Source: Polaromonas sp.
Lineage (GTDB): Bacteria > Pseudomonadota > Gammaproteobacteria > Burkholderiales > Burkholderiaceae_C
DNA: 6,520 bases
Assembly: GCA_025362825.1 (NCBI GenBank)
Contig: JANYFF010000293.1
Coordinates: forward strand, 1-6,520
Direction: 5' to 3'
A program made the translations under genes and the position numbers. The notes beneath the pieces are model-generated. The model ran no database searches and was not told the origin of the DNA. It saw only the letters and a list, made by a program, of their open reading frames with translations. The first letter of the stretch is position 1, and each line of letters begins with the position of its first letter. This document shows, in pieces, positions 1 to 5,857 of the stretch.

Positions 1-186
1 ACCCAGCACGACCACCGGCAAGGCCAGCGGCTCAGCTACCAGCGCAGCCGCACGGCGCATGGTGGCCACATCACCGATGACGACGCAGTTCGCCAGTTCT
101 GCAGGTGCCTCGCGAAAAGCCCTGGCGATGATTTCGGGGCCTATGCCAGCGCCATCGCCCATGGTAATCAGGATCGTTTTGCTCAT
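1..186 (-). CDS. pdxA: 4-hydroxythreonine-4-phosphate dehydrogenase PdxA, N-terminal fragment
   Basis: Only the first 62 residues are in the window; the gene runs off the left edge. PdxA is a cytoplasmic, metal- and NAD-dependent enzyme that oxidises 4-hydroxythreonine-4-phosphate on the way to pyridoxine phosphate (the DXP-dependent vitamin B6 route). The evidence is the N-terminal signature: after MSKTILIT comes MGDGAGIGPEI (residues 9-19), matching the family's G-D/E-P-A-G-I-G-P-D/E motif, followed by a strand (CVVIGD) and a helix as in the family fold. Residue 12 is Gly where Pro is usual. The ATG at 186 overlaps the stop of the upstream Nif3-like gene by four bases (ATGA), and I see no separate Shine-Dalgarno, so translation is probably coupled. 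The metal and substrate residues lie outside the window. A PdxA2-type relative acting on another substrate cannot be excluded from this fragment. Confidence 0.88.
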   Translation of the reverse strand, partial: MSKTILITMGDGAGIGPEIIARAFREAPAELANCVVIGDVATMRRAAALVAEPLALPVVVLG

Positions 187-986
187 GCCGGGTTGTCGAT
201 GTCGATGAACTCGTGTGCCAGGCCAAACTGCGCCGCGACGTGCGCGGCGACCGCAGGCGCTCCATAGCGCTCTGAAGCATGGTGGCCACAGGCAATGAAG
301 GGCACGCCCATCTCGCGGGCGTAATGCGCCTGCGGCTCGGAAATCTCGCCGGTGATAAAGGCATCCGCGCCCGCAGTAATGGCGTCTTCAAAATAGCCTT
401 GCGCGCCGCCGCTACACCACGCTATGTTTTTTATAGCTGCAGATGACCGACCTACAAGGACTACGGGCCTTTTTAATGCATTTTTAACGGTATCTGCCAG
501 TTCATCGGGCGTGGCAAAGCTGCTGCCGTCCAGCCGGCTGCCCAGAAAGCCCAGGCGCTGGTCGCCAAAGCGCCCGGTATCGCCCTCATGAGCCCGCAGA
601 CCCAGGTGCAGCGCCAGCTGGGCGTTGTTGCCAAGCTCGGGGTGCGCGTCCAGCGGCAGGTGGTAGGCGAACAGGTTGATGTCGTGGGCCAGCAGCAGGG
701 CCAGGCGCTGCTTCATCCAGCCCGTCACCCGGCCGTCCTGACCGCGCCAGAACAGGCCGTGGTGCACAAAAATCGCATCCGCCTGCGCCGCAACAGCAGC
801 CTCAATCAGCGCCAGGCTAGCGGTGACACCGGAGACGATTTTTCGCACCTCGGGCTTGCCCTCAACCTGCAGGCCGTTCGGGCCGTAGTCCTTGAAGCGT
901 TCGGGCTGCAGCAACTGGTCGAAGGCGCCCAGCAGCAGCGCGCGCGGCGCAGTCACCGCATCAGTTGCCGAACCATTCAGGCTCAC
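183..986 (-). CDS. Nif3/YbgI-family dinuclear metal-binding protein
   Basis: This 267-residue protein belongs to the Nif3-like family (DUF34; E. coli YbgI, sometimes annotated GTP cyclohydrolase 1 type 2). The family is widespread and cytoplasmic, forms ring-shaped hexamers and binds two metal ions, but its true substrate is unsettled. Visible family motifs are YGPNGLQVEG (34-43), VHHG with H75 and H76, AYHLPLDAHPELGNN with D113 (107-121), ITGEISEPQAH (211-221) and ACGHHASERYG with H235 and E239. The predicted ligands H75, H76, D113, H235 and E239 match the spacing of the YbgI ligands. The start is GTG at 986, which overlaps the cysK stop (GTGA); GAAGG sits 9 bases upstream. The N-terminus is about 12 residues longer than YbgI. 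Residues 173-189 are encoded by an AT-rich, repeat-like stretch (421-470) without change of frame. It is the middle gene of the cysK-nif3-pdxA operon. Confidence 0.93.
   Translation of the reverse strand: MSLNGSATDAVTAPRALLLGAFDQLLQPERFKDYGPNGLQVEGKPEVRKIVSGVTASLALIEAAVAAQADAIFVHHGLFWRGQDGRVTGWMKQRLALLLAHDINLFAYHLPLDAHPELGNNAQLALHLGLRAHEGDTGRFGDQRLGFLGSRLDGSSFATPDELADTVKNALKRPVVLVGRSSAAIKNIAWCSGGAQGYFEDAITAGADAFITGEISEPQAHYAREMGVPFIACGHHASERYGAPAVAAHVAAQFGLAHEFIDIDNPA
421..470. repeat. Short dispersed-repeat-like sequence inside the Nif3-like gene
   Basis: This 50-base block begins with GCTAT, seven bases, then ATAGC (a perfect 5-base inverted repeat, 421-425 with 433-437) and ends in CTACGGGCCT, followed by a T-run. 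Aligned without gaps to 3191-3240 it is identical at about 29 of 50 positions by my hand count, with shared boxes GCTA, ATAGCT, AGA, CCG and CGGGCCT at the same offsets. The 70 bases 421-490 are about 41% GC inside a gene that is otherwise clearly GC-rich, and on the coding strand they use A/T-ending codons unlike their flanks. From memory, this layout resembles short repeats scattered through Comamonadaceae genomes. Its boundaries are approximate. Confidence 0.5.
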
Positions 987-1906
987 GGAAGGAAACCTTC
1001 AACCGACAAATAGCGTTCGCCGGTGTCGTAGTTAAAGCCCAGCACCGTGCTGCCGGCTGGTATGTCGGCCAGCTTTTGCGCAATGGCAGCCAGCGTGGCG
1101 CCGGAGGAAATACCCACCAGCAAGCCCTCTTCGGCGGCGCTGCGGCGCGCGTAGTCCTTGGCGGCCTCGCCTTCAATCTGGATCACGCCGTCCAGCAAGC
1201 TGACGTCCAGATTGGTCGGAATAAAACCTGCGCCTATGCCCTGGATGGGATGCGGCGATGGTTTGCCACCGCTGATGACTGGCGAAGCCGACGGCTCGAC
1301 CGCAAACACTTTCGTATTGGGAAACTTTGCCTTGAGCACACGCGCAACGCCGGTCAGGTGGCCGCCAGTGCCGACGCCGGTGATGAGGTAGTCCACGCCA
1401 TTGGGGAAATCGGCCAGGATCTCGGCCGCCGTGGTGCGCACATGGGCTTCGATATTGGCCGGGTTATCAAACTGCTGAGGCATCCATGAGCCCGGTGTTT
1501 GCGCCTGCAGCTCTTTGGCACGAGCAATGGCGCCATTCATGCCTTTTTCACGCGGGGTCAGGTCAAAACTCGCGCCGTAGGCCAGCATCAGGCGGCGGCG
1601 TTCGATGCTCATGCTCTCGGGCATGACCAGCACCAGTTTGTAGCCCTTGACGGCCGCCACCACGGCTAGCCCGACGCCGGTGTTGCCGGAAGTCGGCTCG
1701 ATAATGGTGCCGCCGGGCTGCAGCACGCCCGACTGCTCGGCTGCCTCAACCATCGCCAGCGCAATGCGGTCCTTGATCGAGCCGCCCGGGTTCGCGCGCT
1801 CGGACTTCACATAAATCTGGTGCGACTGGCATGCCGCACCAAACAGGCGGTTGATGCGGATGTGCGGTGTGTTGCCGATGGTGGCGAGGACGCTGGATGC
1901 TTTCAT
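983..1906 (-). CDS. cysK: Cysteine synthase (O-acetylserine sulfhydrylase, CysK type)
   Basis: This 307-residue enzyme replaces the acetate of O-acetylserine with sulfide to make cysteine, using pyridoxal phosphate in the cytoplasm. It is a fold-type II PLP protein. The cofactor lysine is K45 in NPGGSIKDR; the substrate-binding loop is PTSGNTG (71-77); the phosphate-binding glycine loop is GVGTGG (177-182); and SSGA (267-270) supplies the serine facing the pyridine nitrogen. PHPIQGIGAGFIP (218-230) and the SIERR segment (100-104) favour CysK over CysM, although the C-terminus is shorter than that of E. coli CysK. The ATG at 1906 has a good AGGAG six bases upstream. The stop overlaps the GTG of the Nif3-like gene. 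A candidate -10 (GATAAT) lies at 1944-1939. It is the first gene of the operon that ends in pdxA, which makes the cofactor this enzyme needs. Some databases would name it CysM. Confidence 0.93.
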   Translation of the reverse strand: MKASSVLATIGNTPHIRINRLFGAACQSHQIYVKSERANPGGSIKDRIALAMVEAAEQSGVLQPGGTIIEPTSGNTGVGLAVVAAVKGYKLVLVMPESMSIERRRLMLAYGASFDLTPREKGMNGAIARAKELQAQTPGSWMPQQFDNPANIEAHVRTTAAEILADFPNGVDYLITGVGTGGHLTGVARVLKAKFPNTKVFAVEPSASPVISGGKPSPHPIQGIGAGFIPTNLDVSLLDGVIQIEGEAAKDYARRSAAEEGLLVGISSGATLAAIAQKLADIPAGSTVLGFNYDTGERYLSVEGFLP

Positions 1907-2009
1907 GCGGATCTCCTGGTGTATGGCTGTGCGTTGAAATTATCGCTTTTTGCGGTCATGCCGTCCCCAGGCTGTGGCCCGTCGCAATCTGGGCGAAAAT
2001 CAGATCACG
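1907..2009. promoter_or_regulatory. Divergent promoter region between cysK and the serine protease
   Basis: This 103-base gap separates two genes read away from each other, so it should carry a promoter for each. On the minus strand GATAAT (1944-1939) is a good -10 for cysK, about 33 bases before its ATG, but no convincing -35 stands 16-18 bases upstream, which would suit activator dependence. On the plus strand TTGAAA (1934-1939) resembles a -35 for the protease, but the -10 at the right spacing (around CATGCC, 1957-1962) is poor. The two elements overlap by one base. A weak inverted repeat, CCCAG/CTGGG (1966-1970 with 1989-1993), lies in the protease leader. These sites are read by eye only. 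Confidence 0.35.
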
Positions 2010-3167
<1,158 letters not shown>

Positions 3168-3190
3168 AGGTGCCATCGAAATAGTCGGAT

Positions 3191-3240
3191 GCTACCAAAA
3201 GAATAGCTAGAGACGCCCGCTTTATCGAGGCTCCGGGCCT
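3191..3240. repeat. Second short dispersed-repeat-like copy, in the protease/tatC gap
   Basis: This 50-base block in the convergent 100-base gap starts GCTACC, has ATAGCT at offset 13-18 and ends CTCCGGGCCT at offset 41-50, the same box order and spacing as 421-470. It contains a short GCTA/TAGC inverted repeat (3191-3194 with 3204-3207) and a GCCCG/CGGGC stem (3215-3219 with 3234-3238) around a 14-base loop. The stem could fold in either transcript and so help end both convergent genes, but neither strand shows the solid T-run of an intrinsic terminator. Family membership rests on the match to the other copy and on memory of similar Comamonadaceae repeats. Confidence 0.5.
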
Positions 3241-3267
3241 AAAACACTGGTATTTACAGGTTCAGGC

Positions 3268-4077
3268 TCAGGGTTTGGCGACTTCGGTGGTGCTTTCTTC
3301 GTCTACCGGCTTGGTATGCTTGACGAAGAGCTGCGCGGCCAGAATGCCGACCTCATAGAGGCCGCCGACCACGCCCAGCAGCATAAGCATGGAGCCGGCA
3401 TCAGGCGGCGTCACCAGTGCCGTGCCGATGGCAGCAATCACCCAGAAATACCCACGGTACTGGCGCAGCTGGGCAACGCTCAGCACGCCCATGCGGACCA
3501 GCAGGATCACCGCAATCGGCACTTCGAAGGCCAGGCCAAAGGCCAGGAACATTCCCAGCACAAAGTTGAGGTATTCCTCGATATCTGGCGTGGCGGTGAT
3601 GGACTTGGGGGCGAAGCTCTGGATGAAGCGAAAGACCTGGCCAAACACCACGAAGTAACAAAACGCCACGCCGACAAAAAACAGCAGCGTGCTGGAAATC
3701 ACCAGCGGCATGACCAGTTTTTTCTCGTGCGAATACAGGCCCGGCGCCACAAACGCCCACACCTGATACAGCACGACCGGCAAGGCCACCATGAATGCGG
3801 CCATGAAGAGGATCTTGATCGGCACCACAAAAGGCGTGATCACGTTGATGGCGATCAGCGTAGCGCCCTTGGGCAGCGTGGCCACCAGCGGTGCGGCCAT
3901 CAGGTCATACAGCGCGCTGGCCCCGGGGAAAACGGCCAGCACGGCAGCGGCAATGCCGATGGCCACGACGGCCTTGATCATCCGGTCGCGCAGCTCCATC
4001 AGGTGCTGCACAAAAGGCTGCTCGGTGCCCGCCAGTTCGTCCGGCTTGTCGTGCGTGTTGTTGCTGTGGTCGCTCAT
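3268..4077 (-). CDS. tatC: Sec-independent protein translocase subunit TatC
   Basis: TatC is the polytopic core of the twin-arginine translocase. With TatB it recognises the RR signal peptide of folded proteins, then recruits TatA. The 269 residues show a cytoplasmic N-terminus (1-22), the hallmark FVQHLMELRDR (22-32), and six predicted membrane helices at roughly 33-52, 84-110, 121-147, 170-190, 205-223 and 227-250. The first cytoplasmic loop contains FVAPGLYSHEKK (109-120) with F109 and E118, and GLAFEVPI (181-188) contains E185; these match E. coli F94, E103 and E170, which are central to signal-peptide binding and function. The ATG at 4077 lies 71 bases after the tatB stop. The bases before it (CTCCCC) contain no Shine-Dalgarno, so initiation may be weak. 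The start is supported by the usual N-terminal length before the HLxELR motif. It is the last gene of the tat operon. Confidence 0.97.
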   Translation of the reverse strand: MSDHSNNTHDKPDELAGTEQPFVQHLMELRDRMIKAVVAIGIAAAVLAVFPGASALYDLMAAPLVATLPKGATLIAINVITPFVVPIKILFMAAFMVALPVVLYQVWAFVAPGLYSHEKKLVMPLVISSTLLFFVGVAFCYFVVFGQVFRFIQSFAPKSITATPDIEEYLNFVLGMFLAFGLAFEVPIAVILLVRMGVLSVAQLRQYRGYFWVIAAIGTALVTPPDAGSMLMLLGVVGGLYEVGILAAQLFVKHTKPVDEESTTEVAKP

Positions 4078-4141
4078 GGGGAGATTTGCGCTGGGTGGTT
4101 GGGGCCGTCTTGCGCACCAGGGGAGAAAAATTGAAAGAGAT

Positions 4142-4158
4142 CAGCGCTTCAGGCGCTG
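4142..4158 (-). terminator. Hairpin over the tatB stop codon (possible attenuator)
   Basis: On the coding strand a perfect 6-base inverted repeat, CAGCGC / GCGCTG, encloses a 5-base loop that contains part of the tatB stop codon. It is followed by a pyrimidine- and T-rich stretch ending in TTTTT (to about 4126). The stem is short and the five-T run lies about 11 bases beyond it, so it would be a weak intrinsic terminator at most. It could act as a partial attenuator or an mRNA processing/stability element between tatB and tatC. Confidence 0.35.
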
Positions 4159-4628
4159 CCGCCGGAGGCCGGACCCGGCCGAGGCCTGAAGCGCGCCACA
4201 CGCGCCGCCCCGGACTGGGCACGGGTACGCGTGCCGGAACGCGCCTTGTACCACTGCGGCGTAGCACCAGTTTTGAGTCGCCACTTCTTTTTGGGGTGCT
4301 TGTATTCGGGAAAGGATTCGTAGCCCGGCAGGCTGGTCGACGAATCGGTGCTGGTGGCTTCGCTCCATGATTTTTCAAAATCACTGGAATGGGTCTGAAT
4401 GGAGTTTTCGACGTCCCGGGCTGCGCCTTCGACGGTTTCCTTCATCTTCTTGAGCTCGTCCAGCTCCATCGACCGGCTGACTTCCTGCTTCACGTCGTTG
4501 ACGTAACGCTGCGCCTTGCCCAACAGCGTGCCGACCGTGCGCGCCACGCGCGGGAGCTTTTCAGGGCCGATCACGATGAGCGCGACAGCACCTATAAGCG
4601 CGATTTTTGAAACGCCGAGGTCAATCAT
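4149..4628 (-). CDS. tatB: Sec-independent protein translocase subunit TatB
   Basis: TatB pairs with TatC to form the twin-arginine signal-peptide receptor in the inner membrane. The 159-residue protein starts MIDLGVSKIALIG, with a short N-terminal membrane helix (about 6-20), the hinge GPEKLP (21-26) and a long amphipathic and charged helical region (about 27-75, including RSMELDELKKMKE). An acidic and Ser/Thr-rich linker follows, then a basic tail rich in Arg and Lys from KHPKKKW onward. That tail is characteristic of Burkholderiales TatB as I recall it and is absent from short TatA-like paralogues. E. coli TatB has Glu at position 8 in the helix; here it is Lys. The ATG at 4628 fits the conserved MIDLG start, but no Shine-Dalgarno precedes it. 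The tatA-tatB gap is filled by a GC-rich repeat. The stop codon lies inside a hairpin. Confidence 0.95.
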   Translation of the reverse strand: MIDLGVSKIALIGAVALIVIGPEKLPRVARTVGTLLGKAQRYVNDVKQEVSRSMELDELKKMKETVEGAARDVENSIQTHSSDFEKSWSEATSTDSSTSLPGYESFPEYKHPKKKWRLKTGATPQWYKARSGTRTRAQSGAARVARFRPRPGPASGGSA

Positions 4629-4646
4629 GCAATATTAGTGAAAGAC

Positions 4647-4728
4647 CGGCCGCAGCGCAGGGCCGCCCCAAGCAAGGCCAGCCCCCTCGGGGGGCAGAGA
4701 GCTACGCGAAGGGAGCGAACGTGGGGGC
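4647..4728. repeat. GC-rich palindromic intergenic repeat between tatA and tatB
   Basis: Almost the whole tatA-tatB gap is a GC-rich block with nested inverted repeats. CGGCC/GGCCG is at 4647-4651 with 4661-4665. GCCCCC/GGGGGC is at 4681-4686 with 4690-4695 around a 3-base loop. GCCCC/GGGGC is an outer pair at 4665-4669 with 4724-4728. The block begins directly after the tatA stop codon. From memory, its wording (GCCGCCCCAAGCAAGGCCAG and GGGGGGCAGAGAGCTACGCG) closely resembles a REP-like element found after many Comamonadaceae genes. No T-run follows on the tat strand, so it is not a classical terminator, but it may slow RNA decay or reduce read-through. Confidence 0.6.
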
Positions 4729-4965
4729 TCACAGCTTCTGGCGCGCTTCGACGTCAATAGTACTTTTGTCAACCGCCACACCGCCGTTGACCTGCTGCGG
4801 TGGCACCGGTGTTTCAGGGACAGAACCACCTTCTTTCATGCCGTCCTTGAAGCCCTTGACTGCGCCGCCGAGGTCGCTACCCATGTTTTTGAGCTTTTTG
4901 GTGCCGAACACCATCACAACAATCAACAGCACGATCAACCAGTGCCAAATAGAAAATGAACCCAT
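4729..4965 (-). CDS. tatA: Sec-independent protein translocase subunit TatA
   Basis: TatA forms the oligomeric conducting component of the twin-arginine translocase. The 78-residue protein has the standard layout: short periplasmic MGSFSIW, one membrane helix (about 6-20), the FGTKKL hinge (20-25), an amphipathic helix carrying MGSDLGGAVKGFKDGMKEG (28-46), and a disordered Pro/Val-rich tail. Position 8 is His where E. coli TatA has Gln. The reading frame is open upstream to 5016, but the start at 4965 is chosen because AGGAG lies six bases before it and MG-x-x-SIW is the conserved TatA N-terminus. It is the first gene of tatABC, about 112 bases after the HIT gene and 100 bases before tatB. 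A possible promoter region lies just upstream. Confidence 0.96.
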   Translation of the reverse strand: MGSFSIWHWLIVLLIVVMVFGTKKLKNMGSDLGGAVKGFKDGMKEGGSVPETPVPPQQVNGGVAVDKSTIDVEARQKL

Positions 4966-5010
4966 GTTTTGCTCCTGAGCCTTCAATGGAAGGTATTGCC
5001 TATAACCACA

Positions 5011-5027
5011 AATCAACTCTATTGATT
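5011..5027 (-). promoter_or_regulatory. AT-rich inverted repeat upstream of tatA
   Basis: A perfect 6-base inverted repeat, AATCAA-5 bases-TTGATT, lies 46-62 bases before the tatA ATG in the only wide gap of this gene train (4966-5077). The flanking stretch of about 50 bases is noticeably AT-rich against the GC-rich genes on both sides, as expected for a promoter. On the tat strand the second arm (TTGATT) could serve as a -35, but the -10 at proper spacing is poor, with TACCTT at 15 bases the best. It may be a regulator-binding site or part of a tat promoter; no known operator was recognised. Confidence 0.3.
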
Positions 5028-5077
5028 CTAAAGGGCTTGTGTTAACGCGCCCCGTAGTACACCCATACCTCGCGGGG

Positions 5078-5437
5078 TCAGCCTTTTAGCCAAGGCCGTG
5101 GCCCGCCCATCACGTGGATGTGCAAATGATGAACTTCCTGCCCGCCCTGCGAGCCGGTATTTGTAACGATACGAAACCCGCCTTCCGGGTAAGGCTCACA
5201 GCCCTGCTCCATCGCCAGTTTGGGGGCCAGCACCATCATGCGCCCGAGCAGCGCTTCATGCGCCGGCCCGACCTGCGCCATCGACGGAATGTGCGCCTTT
5301 GGAATCATCAGAAAATGCACCGGCGCCCAGGGGTTGATGTCATGGAAGACGAAAATCCCGTCGTCTTCATAAACCTTGCGGCTGGGAATGGCGCCCGCGG
5401 CGATTTTGCAGAAAATGCAGTTGTCAGGATGGCTCAT
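5078..5437 (-). CDS. HIT-family (HINT-like) nucleotide-binding hydrolase
   Basis: This 119-residue histidine-triad protein belongs to the Hint branch, whose members are dimeric cytoplasmic hydrolases of nucleoside phosphoramidates and aminoacyl-adenylates. The N-terminus carries CIFCKIAAG (7-15), whose CxxC, often with later His residues, binds zinc in many bacterial Hint proteins. The substrate region includes FHDINPWAPVHFLMIPKAHI (31-50), and the catalytic triad motif is HHLHIHVMGG, with H104-x-H106-x-H108 and H106 as the expected nucleophile. GGPRPWLKG closes the protein, as in relatives. The length is normal for the family. The ATG at 5437 follows the DUF4870-like stop by 32 bases and has no clear Shine-Dalgarno; I chose it because the conserved CxxC comes right after it. 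The physiological substrate cannot be read from the sequence. Confidence 0.93.
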   Translation of the reverse strand: MSHPDNCIFCKIAAGAIPSRKVYEDDGIFVFHDINPWAPVHFLMIPKAHIPSMAQVGPAHEALLGRMMVLAPKLAMEQGCEPYPEGGFRIVTNTGSQGGQEVHHLHIHVMGGPRPWLKG

Positions 5438-5469
5438 ACAGCGTCGGTAACAGGTAAAAATTAAGAGGT

Positions 5470-5823
5470 TCAGGTCAGTTTGTGACCGTTAAAGCGCAGC
5501 CAGCCGCGGATGCAGCGGTACAGGTACCATAGCCAGACAATGCCGTAGGCGATGGCCCCCGGCAGAAACAGCAGCAGCCACAGTGGCGACAGCACCACCA
5601 GCCACATCAGCGTCCACCAGAAGGTTTTGATCATGTAGTTGTGGTGGTCTATATACAGCGCGTCAGTTTCGTCTTCACGCTTGATGTAATTGACGATCAC
5701 CGCAATCACGGCAAACACGCCGCCGCTAAACCAGGCCAGCGTATGCAGGCCGTAGAGCAGCTGCATGACGGTGGTGTCGCGTGGGGTTTTATTTTCAAAA
5801 TCAGCCAGGTTGGTTTCACTCAT
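5470..5823 (-). CDS. Small three-helix membrane protein, DUF4870-like
   Basis: This 117-residue protein has no known enzymatic motif. Three hydrophobic segments are visible: about 21-46 (with LLYGLHTLAWFSGGVFAV), about 68-88 (rich in Trp and Leu) and about 89-106. A polar loop between the first two carries NYIKRED and a HHNYMIKTFWW segment (60-70), the layout I associate with DUF4870-type proteins that sit beside his and tat genes in Burkholderiales. The N-terminus is cytoplasmic-looking and polar. The ATG at 5823 is preferred because GGAG stands 9 bases upstream and it lies 34 bases past the hisE stop. An in-frame ATG at 5874 would overlap hisE and add 17 residues. Its function is unknown; co-orientation and tight spacing suggest co-transcription with hisE and the HIT gene. 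Confidence 0.85.
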   Translation of the reverse strand: MSETNLADFENKTPRDTTVMQLLYGLHTLAWFSGGVFAVIAVIVNYIKREDETDALYIDHHNYMIKTFWWTLMWLVVLSPLWLLLFLPGAIAYGIVWLWYLYRCIRGWLRFNGHKLT

Positions 5824-5857
5824 GCGTATCGGCTCCGGTAATTGGGGGTTGTCGGCG

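Noticed and set aside
71..391. Minus-strand 106-codon open frame over the pdxA/Nif3 junction
   Set aside because: It is out of frame with both genes, Arg/Ser-rich and without motifs; pdxA and the Nif3-like gene explain the region.
588..1489. Two long plus-strand open frames (588-1013 and 965-1489) opposite the Nif3-like gene and cysK
   Set aside because: They are shadows of two well-supported genes, with no family resemblance and no Shine-Dalgarno or promoter seen.
1950..2009. N-terminal 20-residue extension of the protease from a TTG at 1950
   Set aside because: It would place an Arg-rich non-conserved stretch before MRK and the anchor helix. The ATG at 2010 gives the normal architecture.
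3316..4134. 272-codon open frame on the plus strand opposite tatC
   Set aside because: It lies wholly antisense to a clearly conserved tatC, its translation is His/Gln/Arg-rich without a recognisable domain, and such open antisense frames are common in GC-rich genes.
4966..5016. N-terminal extension of TatA
   Set aside because: The extension contains the AGGAG Shine-Dalgarno of the true start, and TatA proteins begin at MG-x-x-SIW.
5049..5078. Intrinsic terminator after the HIT gene
   Set aside because: The CCCCG/CGGGG stem is short with an 18-base loop and no T-run follows on the coding strand.
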